Below, in pieces: positions 16,996 through 26,682 of a stretch of DNA of 64,000 nucleotides (position 1 is the first letter of the stretch; each line of letters begins with the position of its first letter). The notes under the pieces are model-generated. The model saw nothing but the letters and a program-made list of their open reading frames with translations, had not been told where the DNA came from and searched no databases. The position numbers were made by a program, and so were the translations under genes. The stretch is from NCBI GenBank assembly GCA_002315385.1, contig DCHZ01000032.1, positions 19,145-83,144 of the forward strand, written 5' to 3'. This stretch comes from Firmicutes bacterium UBA1739. GTDB lineage: Bacteria > Bacillota > Clostridia > Peptostreptococcales > Anaerovoracaceae.

Positions 16996-17918
16996 CAGTT
17001 TTCCCTCCCATCAAACAATGCTTCGGCAAATGCCTGTGGGTCGAAGGGCTGCAGATCGTCTACACCTTCACCTACTCCGATATATTTCACGGGTATATCA
17101 AATTCATCGGCAATAGAGATAACAATGCCGCCTTTTGCGGTACCGTCAAGCTTAGTGAGAATGATTCCCGTTATATCTGCGATCTCCCTGAATTCTCTGA
17201 CCTGAGATTTGGCATTCTGTCCGGTTGCTCCGTCAATAACAAGCAGAGTTTCTTTGGATGCTTCAGGGAATTCTCTGTCTATTATTTTATTCATTTTGTT
17301 AAGCTCTGTCATCAGATTTTTCTTGTTATGAAGTCTTCCGGCGGTATCACAGATTATTACATCAGTTCCTCTGGCTTTGGCAGACTGTATACCGTCAAAA
17401 ATTACCGCCGCCGGATCCGAACCCTCCTGATGTCTGATTACATTTACGCCTATTCTTTCTCCCCATACCTGAAGCTGTTCCGCTGCGGCAGCCCTGAAAG
17501 TATCCCCGGCAATCATCTGAACGGATTTACCTTCGTTTTTCAGCCCGTTGGCAATTTTGGCAATAGAAGTTGTTTTACCCACTCCGTTGACGCCGATAAC
17601 CATAACCACCAGTGGATAGTTTTCCGAAAGATTGTGAGCATTCTCGCCCTTATTCAGTATTTCCGCGGTAATTTTCTTAACTTCTCGCTTTACCGCTTCA
17701 ACATCTTCAATTTTTTCCTTTTTTACGGTTTCCTTTAATCTGTCACTGATTTTCATAGCTGCGTCCATTCCTACATCTGACATGATAAGAATGTCCTCCA
17801 GCTCTTCGAGAAACTGATCGTCGACCTTGGTATAGGTTTTAAATGCTTCTTCAAAAGCGGTAACCATATTTTCTTTGGTCTTTTTTAAGCCTTCGCTTAG
17901 TTTTCTGAAAAAAGACAT
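16992..17918 (-). CDS. ftsY: Signal recognition particle receptor FtsY
   Basis: GTPase that receives SRP-ribosome complexes at the membrane. The 308 residues contain a short N-terminal region, a helical N domain and the G domain with GVNGVGKTTSIAK, DTAGRLHN and TKLDGTAKGG. I choose the ATG at 17918 (MSFFRKL): it follows a GGAGAGG site, whereas the in-frame ATG at 17933 lies inside that ribosome site. There is no long acidic A domain, as is common in Bacillota. Located directly after smc. Confidence 0.97.
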   Translation of the reverse strand: MSFFRKLSEGLKKTKENMVTAFEEAFKTYTKVDDQFLEELEDILIMSDVGMDAAMKISDRLKETVKKEKIEDVEAVKREVKKITAEILNKGENAHNLSENYPLVVMVIGVNGVGKTTSIAKIANGLKNEGKSVQMIAGDTFRAAAAEQLQVWGERIGVNVIRHQEGSDPAAVIFDGIQSAKARGTDVIICDTAGRLHNKKNLMTELNKMNKIIDREFPEASKETLLVIDGATGQNAKSQVREFREIADITGIILTKLDGTAKGGIVISIADEFDIPVKYIGVGEGVDDLQPFDPQAFAEALFDGRENW

Positions 17919-17940
17919 TATCCTCTCCTCCATTATTCTA

Positions 17941-20900
17941 TCAATTATTAATTCTTAGTGATACTACCCGAGATACACCCTTTTCAGGCATGGTAATACC
18001 ATACATTGCATCTGATTTTTCCATTGTAACTTTCTGATGTGTCACCACAATAAACTGAACCCCTTCGAAGGACCTGATGTAATCTACAAATCTGTCAATA
18101 TTAATATCATCTAATGCCGCCTCAACTTCATCCAGAATTACAAAAGGTGTAGGGTTAACCTTCAGAATAGCGCAAAGCAGTGCAATTGCCGTAAGAGATT
18201 TTTCTCCTCCTGACAGCAGATTTATATTCTGAAGTTTTTTTCCGGGAGGCTGGGCAATTATTTCGACGTTTGCCTCAAGAATGTTATCCTTGTTGTCAAG
18301 AACAAGATTGGCTGTTCCGCCTCCAAAAAGATTTCTGAAAGCCTTTTTAAACTCGGATGAAATGTCTTCGAAGCTTGCCATAAATCTGGCATTGATGCGT
18401 CTGTCCATATCTTTTATTATTTCCGTCAGAGAATCAATGGCAGCCATAATATCGGTTCTCTGTTCCTTCATGAATTCATATCTTTCGGAAACAGATTTAT
18501 ACTCTTCTATTGATGAAATATTAACCGGTTCAAGCTCGCGTATGCGGAGTTTTATTTCTCTGGATTCTTTCTGAGCCGGAAATACCGCAATATCTTTATC
18601 CGTCATCGATTTAGCTTCAATATATGACACCTCAAAGCTGTCCCATATTCTGTTAATAATACTGCTAAGCTGTGTATCACTTTTTGTTATCTGAATTTCT
18701 ATGTCATGTTTTTTTGACAATGCGGAATCTCTTTTTTCGGTAAGGCCGGAAACAGCATCTGAAATTTCTTCAAGAGAAGCAGATACTTTTTCACGAATTG
18801 ATTTGTTTTCATTAATGCCGGCGTTAATCTTCAATAACGATTCTTCCGCATTTTTGAGTTTACCCTTTAGAGCCTCTGTATTATTGGAAATTTCTTCCTT
18901 TGCAGCCTTCAGACTGAGTATTTTTTCCTTTCGAAGCAGGCTTTCTTTTTCCGCTTTTTCCGATTCCACCGATGTATTTATAATTCTCTCATCAATGAAA
19001 CCGAGTTCACTGCTTAATGAGGATAATCGGATTCTTATTTCCGCCAGTTCTTCGTTGAGAGCATCTGCCTCACTCCTGGCGATATCGTAAAGTCTGACCT
19101 CTTCATCGACAGAGTCTTCGTGCTTTTCAATTTCATTCAGATTTAAAGTTATTCGTTTGTTTACTTCGGATATCATTTCATTCGTTTCATTAATATCCTG
19201 ATGGATTTCAGCCAGCTCGTTATTCAGTTTTTTTTCGGAATCTTTAAATCCGGAGATACGCTCATTTAGTGAAACAAACTCAGTGTTTTCACGGATAATT
19301 GTTCTTTCCACATTATTAAGTACGGCTTTCTCTCTGTCAAGTGAAGTCCTCAGTTCATCGGCAAGAGCTGTGGAATCGCTAAGCTTCCCTTTAATTACGC
19401 TAATATCATCAGACAGTATATCCACCGCGTCAGACAGAGCTCTGATTTCGTTTTTTCTTTCGAAAACATTTGGCGCACCGTTTTTTACTCTTCCGCCTGT
19501 AATCGCTCCGCCGGAATTAACATCTTCGCCGTCTAGAGTTACAAATCTCAGCCCGCTGCGGTACTTTTTCGACATCCGCACTGCACTGTCGAGATTATCG
19601 GCAATCACTGTTCTTCCCATAAGGTATTCAATTATTTTACTGTATTTTCTGTCAAAACTGACTGTTTCATATGCGAATCCCATGAATCCGGCTTCTTTTC
19701 GGATACTGTCGGAATAGGATTCCAAAGATGCGTTTCTGCCGCCCCGGATACTGTTAACCGGAAGGAAGGTAGCCCGCCCCGCTTTTTCTCTTTTCAACAG
19801 ATTTACCGCATCTGATGCGGAAGAATCGTTTTCACATACAATATTCTGCATTCCCCCGCCGAGAGCAGTCTGAACTGCAGTTTCATATCCTTTCGGAACA
19901 TCAATCAGTTCGGAAACAACACCGTGGATACCGCTGAGTCTGCTCCTGTTTGCCATAATGTACTTTATCGCATATCCGAATCCTTCATAGGAATTTTCGA
20001 ATCCGATAAGCAGATCTCTTTTCGTGAGTGCATTATGAAGACTTTTTTCCTTTTCGCGTTTTTGGCTTTCAAGATTTTCGATTATCTGCCCTGCTTCCTT
20101 CAGGTCAGAATACAGTTCGTTTGTTGTATTTATTATTTGATTTTTTATTTCCTTATTATTATCGATCTCTGATGTGAGTTCATCGAGCTTTGCTGAAATC
20201 TTCGCAGCACTTGCTTTGTTTTCCGCGAGCTCTCCGGCAATTGAATTTTTTCTTGAATGAAGTCCTTCCAGAAGAGACTGCAAACCTGAAATCTCAGTTT
20301 TACCAATATTAATCCCGTTATGCAGCTCAAAAACATCACTCTTTTTTTCTTCAATCTCAGACAATTTTTGAGTATATTTTTCTTTTGCCAGAGCATATTC
20401 ACATTCTTTGAGAGACAGAGAAGAATCGGTGCTTTTTATGGCTTCTGTCAGTTCTTCTTTCTTCTTTTTAAGCTCGGAAATTTCGTTACGGGATTTTTCG
20501 AAATACTCTTCTTTTTTAGCAAGCTCTTTTTCATTATCGCTGATTTCCTTATCTGTAAAAACCAGTCTTTCTTCATTAATTCTAAGATTGTTTTCCGCCT
20601 CAAAAACTGTATTGCGGAATTTTTCGGATTCTTCACGAAGTATTTCCAGTGCTTTGTCCGCCTCACTGCCGCGGATTTTTAATGCTTCCGCTTCTGCGGT
20701 ACAGGTACTTAATTCATTCCCGATACTTTTAATCTGCCCGTCTTCAATCTGAAGCTCGTTTTTCAAATCATCTATTCTTTTTTCTGTGGATTCCGCCTGT
20801 CGGACGGCAAGGTTGATTTCCAGTGTTTTATATCTTGAACTCAGCTTCAGATATTCGGATGCTTTTATGCTGTCTTCTCTGAGTCCGTCAATTCTGCCTT

Positions 20901-21495
20901 CTATTTCATTTAGAATGTCATTAACCCTGGTTAGATTGCCGGAGGAATTTGACAGCTTTCTCTCGGCTTCGACTTTTCTGTTTCTGTATTTTGAGATTCC
21001 GGCCGCAGCTTCGAACAGTTCCCGCCTCCCGTCAGCTTTGTTATTAACTATTTCGGAAATTCTACCCTGTCCTATCATGGAATATCCGTCAACACCCATT
21101 CCGGTATCGATAATAAGCTCCTTAATATCTTTTAATCTGCATGTATGGCCGTTAATCTGATATTCACTTTCTCCCGAGCGATACATTTTGCGGGTTATGG
21201 CAACTTCATTGTATTCTATCGGCAGAATATTCTCTTTATTATCAATGACAAGTGTTACTTCCGCAATGCCACGAGCCTTACGGTTCTCTGTCCCTGCGAA
21301 AATAACCTCCTCCATTTTACCGCCTCTTAAATTTTTGGGGCTCTGCTCTCCCAAAACCCATTTAATAGCATCCGCTACATTGCTTTTACCGCTTCCGTTC
21401 GGACCTACAATGCAAGTAATACCGTCCGTAAAATCTATAGAAACCGGTTCAGCAAAGGATTTAAATCCGTGCAGCTCTAGTCTTTTAAAGTACAA
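17941..21495 (-). CDS. smc: Chromosome segregation SMC protein
   Basis: Condensin ATPase of 1184 residues, full length. Head halves carry Walker A GPNGSGKSNVADAI (residues about 32-45), the ABC signature LLSGGEKSLTAIALL and Walker B FVILDEVEAALDD. Two long coiled coils flank a hinge at about residues 500-680 (with SGGAITGGR). Works with ScpA and ScpB, both encoded at 58.7-60.0 kb in this window. The rnc-smc-ftsY order is typical of Bacillota. Confidence 0.98.
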   Translation of the reverse strand: MYFKRLELHGFKSFAEPVSIDFTDGITCIVGPNGSGKSNVADAIKWVLGEQSPKNLRGGKMEEVIFAGTENRKARGIAEVTLVIDNKENILPIEYNEVAITRKMYRSGESEYQINGHTCRLKDIKELIIDTGMGVDGYSMIGQGRISEIVNNKADGRRELFEAAAGISKYRNRKVEAERKLSNSSGNLTRVNDILNEIEGRIDGLREDSIKASEYLKLSSRYKTLEINLAVRQAESTEKRIDDLKNELQIEDGQIKSIGNELSTCTAEAEALKIRGSEADKALEILREESEKFRNTVFEAENNLRINEERLVFTDKEISDNEKELAKKEEYFEKSRNEISELKKKKEELTEAIKSTDSSLSLKECEYALAKEKYTQKLSEIEEKKSDVFELHNGINIGKTEISGLQSLLEGLHSRKNSIAGELAENKASAAKISAKLDELTSEIDNNKEIKNQIINTTNELYSDLKEAGQIIENLESQKREKEKSLHNALTKRDLLIGFENSYEGFGYAIKYIMANRSRLSGIHGVVSELIDVPKGYETAVQTALGGGMQNIVCENDSSASDAVNLLKREKAGRATFLPVNSIRGGRNASLESYSDSIRKEAGFMGFAYETVSFDRKYSKIIEYLMGRTVIADNLDSAVRMSKKYRSGLRFVTLDGEDVNSGGAITGGRVKNGAPNVFERKNEIRALSDAVDILSDDISVIKGKLSDSTALADELRTSLDREKAVLNNVERTIIRENTEFVSLNERISGFKDSEKKLNNELAEIHQDINETNEMISEVNKRITLNLNEIEKHEDSVDEEVRLYDIARSEADALNEELAEIRIRLSSLSSELGFIDERIINTSVESEKAEKESLLRKEKILSLKAAKEEISNNTEALKGKLKNAEESLLKINAGINENKSIREKVSASLEEISDAVSGLTEKRDSALSKKHDIEIQITKSDTQLSSIINRIWDSFEVSYIEAKSMTDKDIAVFPAQKESREIKLRIRELEPVNISSIEEYKSVSERYEFMKEQRTDIMAAIDSLTEIIKDMDRRINARFMASFEDISSEFKKAFRNLFGGGTANLVLDNKDNILEANVEIIAQPPGKKLQNINLLSGGEKSLTAIALLCAILKVNPTPFVILDEVEAALDDINIDRFVDYIRSFEGVQFIVVTHQKVTMEKSDAMYGITMPEKGVSRVVSLRINN

Positions 21496-21500
21496 TTCTA

Positions 21501-22196
21501 TTATTCTCCACTCTCTAATACTATTTGCGCAGCCTTCTGCTCTGCTTCTTTTTTATTCTTTCCTATTCCACGGCTTAAAACCTCGCCGTTTATTATCAAA
21601 TCGATATAAAATGTTTTGTTGTGATCCGGCCCTTCCTCTTTTGCAACTACATAGTTTATTTCCGCCGCACCCATTGCCTGGTATTTCTCCTGAATAAGAG
21701 ATTTATAATCCCGACTCAGTCGTCCCAGAGAAGCCTTATGGATTATTTCTCCCAGAATATGCATAGAAGTTTTTTTAGAAGCTTCCCAGCCTCCGTCAAT
21801 GAAAACCGCCCCGATGATTGCCTCTACGGCATCGGCTATCATTGAAGCCCGATTGCGTCCTCCGTTATGTTCTTCGCCCTTTCCAAGAACAAGACACTCT
21901 CCGAGATTCAGTTTTCCTCCGCACATGGCAAGCGAAGGTTCGCATACAATTGCAGCCCTTACCTTTGTAAGAGTTCCTTCCTCCACATCTGTATACTTGT
22001 TATAAAGATATTCGCTGATAACCGCATCCAGAATGGCATCACCCAGATACTCAAGACGTTCGTTATTGTCTGAGTATCTGAGTCTGTTTTCATTAACATA
22101 AGAGCTGTGGGTTAATGCAGTTTTAAGTAAATTCACATTTTTAAATGAGTAATTAAGCTTTTCGCATAATTCCCTGATTTTCACGTCACTTATCAT
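21501..22196 (-). CDS. rnc: Ribonuclease III
   Basis: Double-strand-specific endoribonuclease for rRNA and mRNA processing. It has 231 residues: an RNase III domain with NERLEYLGDAILDAVIS (the metal-binding signature) and EAIIGAVFIDGG, then a C-terminal dsRNA-binding domain from DYKSLIQEKYQAMG. The ATG at 22196 follows GAAAGGCGAAAA. An in-frame ATG at 22214 would overlap the plsX stop and has no well-placed ribosome site. Confidence 0.96.
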   Translation of the reverse strand: MISDVKIRELCEKLNYSFKNVNLLKTALTHSSYVNENRLRYSDNNERLEYLGDAILDAVISEYLYNKYTDVEEGTLTKVRAAIVCEPSLAMCGGKLNLGECLVLGKGEEHNGGRNRASMIADAVEAIIGAVFIDGGWEASKKTSMHILGEIIHKASLGRLSRDYKSLIQEKYQAMGAAEINYVVAKEEGPDHNKTFYIDLIINGEVLSRGIGKNKKEAEQKAAQIVLESGE

Positions 22197-22210
22197 TTTT
22201 CGCCTTTCAA

Positions 22211-23269
22211 TCATTCATTAAGAGAATCCTGAAGAAGAGCTTCTTCAGAATCTTCGGCTTCTTCAGCCATTTTAAGGATTTCGTCGTGAATAGTTTTTAC
22301 AACATTGTTTTCCACGTAGGCTCTGGACTTGAGTATTGTATTCTTAATTGCGTTGGCATTTGCGGAACCGTGTGTTTTCAGTACAGCACCTCTGACTCCC
22401 AGAAACGGTGCTCCGCCGTATTCGGAATAATCAAACATTCCTTTGAGTTCTTTAAGTTTATCCATCAGAAGAGAGGCTCCAATTTTTGCGAAAAATCCGG
22501 ATGTCATCTTTTCTTTAAGAATATGCATGAATGCCATTCCAAGACCTTCGGTATATTTAATTATAATATTCCCGGTAAATCCATCGCAGACCACAACATC
22601 TGCCGGTGAATCCGGAATCTGTCTGGATTCAATATTTCCGATGAAATTCAGATTGCTCTGAGATAAACGCTCGTAAGCAGCTTTTGTAAGAGTATTCCCT
22701 TTGGTTTCTTCAGAACCGATATTAATCAGTCCGACAGCAGGATTCTTTATTCCCATTACTTTATTCATATATACGCTGCCCATAACCGCAAATTCGCTTA
22801 GGTTGTTGGGCTTGCACTCGGAATTTGCACCGGAATCCAGAAGAAGCATAGGTGTTTTTCCTTTCATCGGCGGAAGCATTGTAGCAAGTGCCGGACGGTC
22901 GATACCTCTGATTCTTCCTAATATAAGAAGACTGCCCGACATGATTGCACCCGTATTCCCCGCGGAAATAAAAACATCGATTTTTTCATCTTTGAGATAA
23001 TTCAAACCTACAACCAGAGAAGAATCTGTTTTTCTTCTCACAGCTTTTACCGGTTTATCATTATTTGTGATAACCTCTGTGGTATGGATAATTCTGATCT
23101 TGTCCATGTCGTGGTTATATTTAGTAAGCAATTCTCCGATTTGATGCTCATCACCAAACAGATACAGCATATCTAATTCTCTTAGTTTAAGAGAGGCCTG
23201 AGCCGCACCCTTTACTATTTCTTTTGGGGCATTATCTCCGCCCATTGCATCTAATCCAATAATAATCAT
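22211..23269 (-). CDS. plsX: Phosphate acyltransferase PlsX
   Basis: Converts acyl-ACP to acyl-phosphate for PlsY. It has 352 residues beginning IGLDAMGGDNAPKEIVKGA, with the family blocks SAGNTGAIMSG, DSGANSECKP and VVCDGFTGNIIIK. First gene of the long plsX-rnc-smc-ftsY-der-plsY-gpsA run. Commonly rpmF precedes it and fab genes or acpP follow; none of these is present here. The only ACP gene in the window is at 34520. Confidence 0.97.
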   Translation of the reverse strand: MIIIGLDAMGGDNAPKEIVKGAAQASLKLRELDMLYLFGDEHQIGELLTKYNHDMDKIRIIHTTEVITNNDKPVKAVRRKTDSSLVVGLNYLKDEKIDVFISAGNTGAIMSGSLLILGRIRGIDRPALATMLPPMKGKTPMLLLDSGANSECKPNNLSEFAVMGSVYMNKVMGIKNPAVGLINIGSEETKGNTLTKAAYERLSQSNLNFIGNIESRQIPDSPADVVVCDGFTGNIIIKYTEGLGMAFMHILKEKMTSGFFAKIGASLLMDKLKELKGMFDYSEYGGAPFLGVRGAVLKTHGSANANAIKNTILKSRAYVENNVVKTIHDEILKMAEEAEDSEEALLQDSLNE

Positions 23270-23303
23270 ATTAACCCTCCATCATTGAATTGTTTAATTA
23301 TTA

Positions 23304-23332
23304 ATTATATTAGATTTTTACTGCAAGGTCAA
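23304..23332 (-). promoter_or_regulatory. Promoter of the plsX operon
   Basis: Minus-strand TTGACC, 17-bp spacer, TATAAT, ending about 35 bp before the plsX start codon. The divergent partner is the promoter at 23361. Confidence 0.8.
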
Positions 23333-23360
23333 GGGATAGCAGACTATCTAACCGAAATCA

Positions 23361-23388
23361 TTGACACACTATTATTTCATGATATAAT
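23361..23388 (+). promoter_or_regulatory. Promoter of the DUF1015 gene
   Basis: TTGACA, 16-bp spacer, TATAAT, about 46 bp before the ATG, which is preceded by AAAGGAG. Back to back with the plsX promoter, 28 bp apart. Confidence 0.85.
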
Positions 23389-23434
23389 ATATTGTTAACA
23401 TATTTCACATATTTAAGTCACAAAGGAGAAAAAA

Positions 23435-24679
23435 ATGGCAACAGTACGACCGTTTAAGGCATTAAGACCTGCGCCTGAATACGCAGAAAAGGTAGTGTCA
23501 CTGCCTTATGATGTAATGAACAGAAAAGAAGCGGCGAAAATGGCTGAAGGCAATCCTTACAGTTATCTTCATATCTGCCGTGCTGAAATAGATCTTCCCG
23601 GGCAGGAGAATCCATACGATATTTCCGTGTATCAAAAAGCAAAAACAAATATTTATGATAATCTTGAAAAAGGAGTATTCATCAGAGAAACAAAACCCTC
23701 TTTTTATGTTTACAGACAGATTATGAACGGCAGAGTTCAGACCGGTTTTGTGGGATGCGCTTCAATTGATGATTATAACAACAATATTATAAAAAAACAT
23801 GAGCTTACGAGACACGAAAAAGAAATTGACAGAATCAATCATTTTGATATCTGCAATGCCGATACGGAACCTGTTTTCTTCACTTACAGGCAGAATAAAA
23901 AGCTTAACAGTATTATCGTAAGAGTAACAGAAGCAGAACCCGAATACCATATCACTGATTCCATGAATGTTGCTCATATGCTCTGGGTTGTAAGCGATGA
24001 ATCTCTATGTAAGGAAATATCTGAAATATTCCGTGATGAAATAGAATATATGTACATTGCCGACGGACATCATCGTTCAGCTTCCGCAGTAAATGTGGGT
24101 ATGAAGCGTCGTGAGCAGAATCCGGATTATACCGGTGACGAAGAATTCAATTATTTTATGGCAGTAATGTTCCCTGACGAAGACCTGGCTATTTTTGACT
24201 ATAACAGAGTAGTTAAAGATTTGAACGGTAATTCCAAAGAAGAATTCTTTGAAAAAATTAAAAAGAATTTTGATATTGAAAAGGTATCGGATTCGACTCC
24301 TTACAGACCGGAAGCGCTTCATGAATTCTCAATGTATATGAAAGACGGCTGGTACAGGCTGACGGCCAGGGAAGGCACATTCAATGCCGCCGATCCGATT
24401 GAAGCTCTGGATGTTTCAATATTACAGGAGAATCTGCTTTCTCCGGTTCTGGGTATCGGCGATCCGAGAACAGATAAGCGTATCGACTTTGTCGGAGGAA
24501 TAAGAGGTCTTGAGGAGCTTGAAAGAAGAGTTAATGAGGATATGGAAATAGCCTTTGCTCTTTACCCGGTATCAATAGCTCAGCTCATTGCCGTAGCCGA
24601 CGCAGGGCTATTAATGCCGCCCAAATCCACCTGGTTTGAACCTAAATTAGGCAGCGGACTCTTTATTCATGAATTATAA
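23435..24679 (+). CDS. DUF1015-family protein
   Basis: Soluble protein of 414 residues of the widespread DUF1015 family. Recognisable features are the start VRPFKALRP with VSLPYDVM, HELTRHEKEIDR, YIADGHHRSASA (a histidine-rich, probably active-site block at about residue 205) and VGGIRGLEELERRV near the C-terminus. The biochemical function is not established. It stands alone on the plus strand with its own promoter and terminator, so its context gives no functional clue. Confidence 0.9.
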   Translation: MATVRPFKALRPAPEYAEKVVSLPYDVMNRKEAAKMAEGNPYSYLHICRAEIDLPGQENPYDISVYQKAKTNIYDNLEKGVFIRETKPSFYVYRQIMNGRVQTGFVGCASIDDYNNNIIKKHELTRHEKEIDRINHFDICNADTEPVFFTYRQNKKLNSIIVRVTEAEPEYHITDSMNVAHMLWVVSDESLCKEISEIFRDEIEYMYIADGHHRSASAVNVGMKRREQNPDYTGDEEFNYFMAVMFPDEDLAIFDYNRVVKDLNGNSKEEFFEKIKKNFDIEKVSDSTPYRPEALHEFSMYMKDGWYRLTAREGTFNAADPIEALDVSILQENLLSPVLGIGDPRTDKRIDFVGGIRGLEELERRVNEDMEIAFALYPVSIAQLIAVADAGLLMPPKSTWFEPKLGSGLFIHEL

Positions 24680-24680
24680 A

Positions 24681-24746
24681 CCGGAAAGACGAAGACTGTC
24701 TTCCGGGCTGTTACTGCAGTCGGGAAAACATCTTCGTCTTTTTTTA
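24681..24746 (+). terminator. Intrinsic terminator after the DUF1015 gene
   Basis: Stem GACGAAGA (24688-24695) with TCTTCGTC (24731-24738), with further pairing inside, followed by an eight-T run. On the minus strand the T tract is short, so it may only weakly serve the convergent lacI-type gene. Confidence 0.85.
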
Positions 24747-24801
24747 TGGTTATTAATTAACTAATAATGAGAAATCTGTTTCTATATGAAATTAATTATA
24801 T

Positions 24802-25827
24802 CTATTCCGGTGCATTTCCCGAGCTTTGTCTTTCAATCAGAGAATGTGAAAGAATAACGGTTCTTCCGTCTTTGATTATCTCTCCGCTTCCGTCACCCTT
24901 ATGCATGGAAATAATCATATTTACGGCTTCGCCTCCCATAGATTTAAGTGGCTGATGGATTACTGTCAGCGAAGGCCTGTACAATCCTGCCAGCTGTATA
25001 TCATTAAATCCGACTACCGAAATATCCTCGGGAATCCTGAAACCCCTGTCTATCAAAGCATTGCAAACCCCCACAGCCATTACATCGCTGGTTGCAATTA
25101 CAGCAGTCGGCAAATGATTCTTTTCAATAAGCTCATTCATCAAAGCATAGCTGTTTTCCGGCTTAAACTCACCGTATTTTACCCAGCCCCGCTCAATGCT
25201 GATTCCGTTTTCAGCTAAGGCTCTCTCAAAGCCGCTGTACTGTTCAACACCACAGGCATCTATATCCATGCTGTTTCTGAACAGTGCGATTTTTTTATGA
25301 CCCTTCCGAATAAGATAATTCGTTATTTCATATGCTGCCCGGAAATTATCAATAGATACAGTAGGACACTTAAGCCCACTGGTGCTACGATTCATCATTA
25401 TAATCGGAATCTCCATCGAATTAATTTTTGATACAGTTTCAGGCTTCAGTCTCTGAGCCATTACTATTACTCCGGACAGTTTACGTTCTTCAAACATTTC
25501 AAGATGTCTGATTTCATTGCTGCTGTCTCCGCCGGATCTGCACAGCATGATATCATATCCGTGATTTTCACATGCCTCTTCAATTCCGTTGAGAATACCG
25601 CCGTAAAACTGATTGCCCATGGCGGGAATTATGATTCCGATGGTGGTGTTTTTATGCATTACAAGATTTCTTGCAACCTGGTTAGGTTTAAAGTCCAGTG
25701 CTTTGATAGCATCAAGAACCTTCTTTTTTGATTTTTCACTTACTACAGAAGCTCCGTTAATGACTCTGGATACTGTAGCAATAGACAGACCCGAAAGATC
25801 TGCGACATCTTTTATGGTAGCTTTCAA
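24802..25827 (-). CDS. LacI-family transcriptional regulator
   Basis: A 341-residue repressor: an N-terminal helix-turn-helix (ATIKDVADLSGLSIATVSRVINGA, the LacI signature, residues 2-25), then a hinge with KPNQVARNLV and a periplasmic-binding-protein-like effector domain. It lies 18 bp after the formate/nitrite transporter gene, at the end of the C1 operon, so it may respond to a metabolite of that pathway; that would be unusual, since most LacI members sense sugars or nucleosides. No obvious LacI-type operator was found nearby. Confidence 0.92.
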   Translation of the reverse strand: MKATIKDVADLSGLSIATVSRVINGASVVSEKSKKKVLDAIKALDFKPNQVARNLVMHKNTTIGIIIPAMGNQFYGGILNGIEEACENHGYDIMLCRSGGDSSNEIRHLEMFEERKLSGVIVMAQRLKPETVSKINSMEIPIIMMNRSTSGLKCPTVSIDNFRAAYEITNYLIRKGHKKIALFRNSMDIDACGVEQYSGFERALAENGISIERGWVKYGEFKPENSYALMNELIEKNHLPTAVIATSDVMAVGVCNALIDRGFRIPEDISVVGFNDIQLAGLYRPSLTVIHQPLKSMGGEAVNMIISMHKGDGSGEIIKDGRTVILSHSLIERQSSGNAPE

Positions 25828-25845
25828 ATGATTACCTCCCGAAAT

Positions 25846-26682
25846 CTATTTTGCGGGTTTTTTATGTAATGCAAACCAGTATGCAGCTGCCACAAAAAGA
25901 ATGCCTCCTATTATATTGCCGATGGTAACGGGAATAAGGTTTGCTGTGATGAAATTACCCCAGTTCAGGGCATCCAGTTCAGACTGAGCTACTCCCAGAA
26001 GCTCTCCGTATTGTGCTTTTGCCAGGATTCCGGCAGGAATATAATACATATTTGCCACACTGTGCTCGAATCCTGATGTAACAAACAGCCAGATCGGGAA
26101 GAATATTCCCAGTATCTTTCCCTGAACCGAGTTGGCAGCAAAGGCAAGCCATACCCCCAGACATACAAGCCAGTTACACATAATTCCGGATAAAAGCGCA
26201 CCCCAGAAACTAAGATTTACTTTCCCCAGAGCTATTTTTACAGTCATCATTCCCAGATCCATTCCGCCGCTGTTAAGCAGGCCTGTCTTGGCAACCATCA
26301 GTACGATTAATATTGATCCGATAAAATTGCCGACATAGACCACAGCCCAGTTTTTCAGCATTAAGCCGATAGATGTTTTCTTTTCATATACGGTAATGCT
26401 TATTAAAGTGTTACCGGTAAAAAGCTCGGCACCGCTGAGTACTACCAGCATTAAGCCTACAGGGAAAATAGTACCGGCCAGCGTTCTGCCGAGTCCGAAG
26501 GTTTCGGGATTTTTCAGCAGATTGAAAGCTGCCATATTGGATGCTTCGGCTCCGAATGCTATGAATGCTCCGGCCAGAATTGCTAAAATCAACATCGGAA
26601 TGAATTTTCGCTCGGCCTTGGTTTTGCCGGCTTTTATTGCCGCATCGACTATTTCCGCCGGTGCAAGAAACTGTTTATCCAT
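25846..26682 (-). CDS. Formate/nitrite transporter family channel (FocA-like)
   Basis: Pentameric anion channel family, 278 residues, six transmembrane helices. Visible features include the N-terminal APAEIVDAAIKAGKTKA, GAELFTGNTL, and GIMCNWLVCLGVWLAFAA, which contains the N-W segment of TM5. Next to fhs, fchA and folD the substrate is most likely formate rather than nitrite. The start at 26682 follows GGAGGAGGGCAA; a longer in-frame start at 26712 would run back through folD codons. It overlaps the folD stop by 8 bp. Confidence 0.92.
   Translation of the reverse strand: MDKQFLAPAEIVDAAIKAGKTKAERKFIPMLILAILAGAFIAFGAEASNMAAFNLLKNPETFGLGRTLAGTIFPVGLMLVVLSGAELFTGNTLISITVYEKKTSIGLMLKNWAVVYVGNFIGSILIVLMVAKTGLLNSGGMDLGMMTVKIALGKVNLSFWGALLSGIMCNWLVCLGVWLAFAANSVQGKILGIFFPIWLFVTSGFEHSVANMYYIPAGILAKAQYGELLGVAQSELDALNWGNFITANLIPVTIGNIIGGILFVAAAYWFALHKKPAK

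Noticed and set aside
16944..17738. A 264-codon plus-strand frame opposite ftsY
   Set aside because: Antisense to the well-supported ftsY gene and lacking any recognisable domain.
18281..20752. Several plus-strand open frames of 80-140 codons inside smc
   Set aside because: They are mirror frames of the coiled-coil coding sequence, rich in Ser/Leu/Phe, without ribosome sites, and smc itself is unmistakable.
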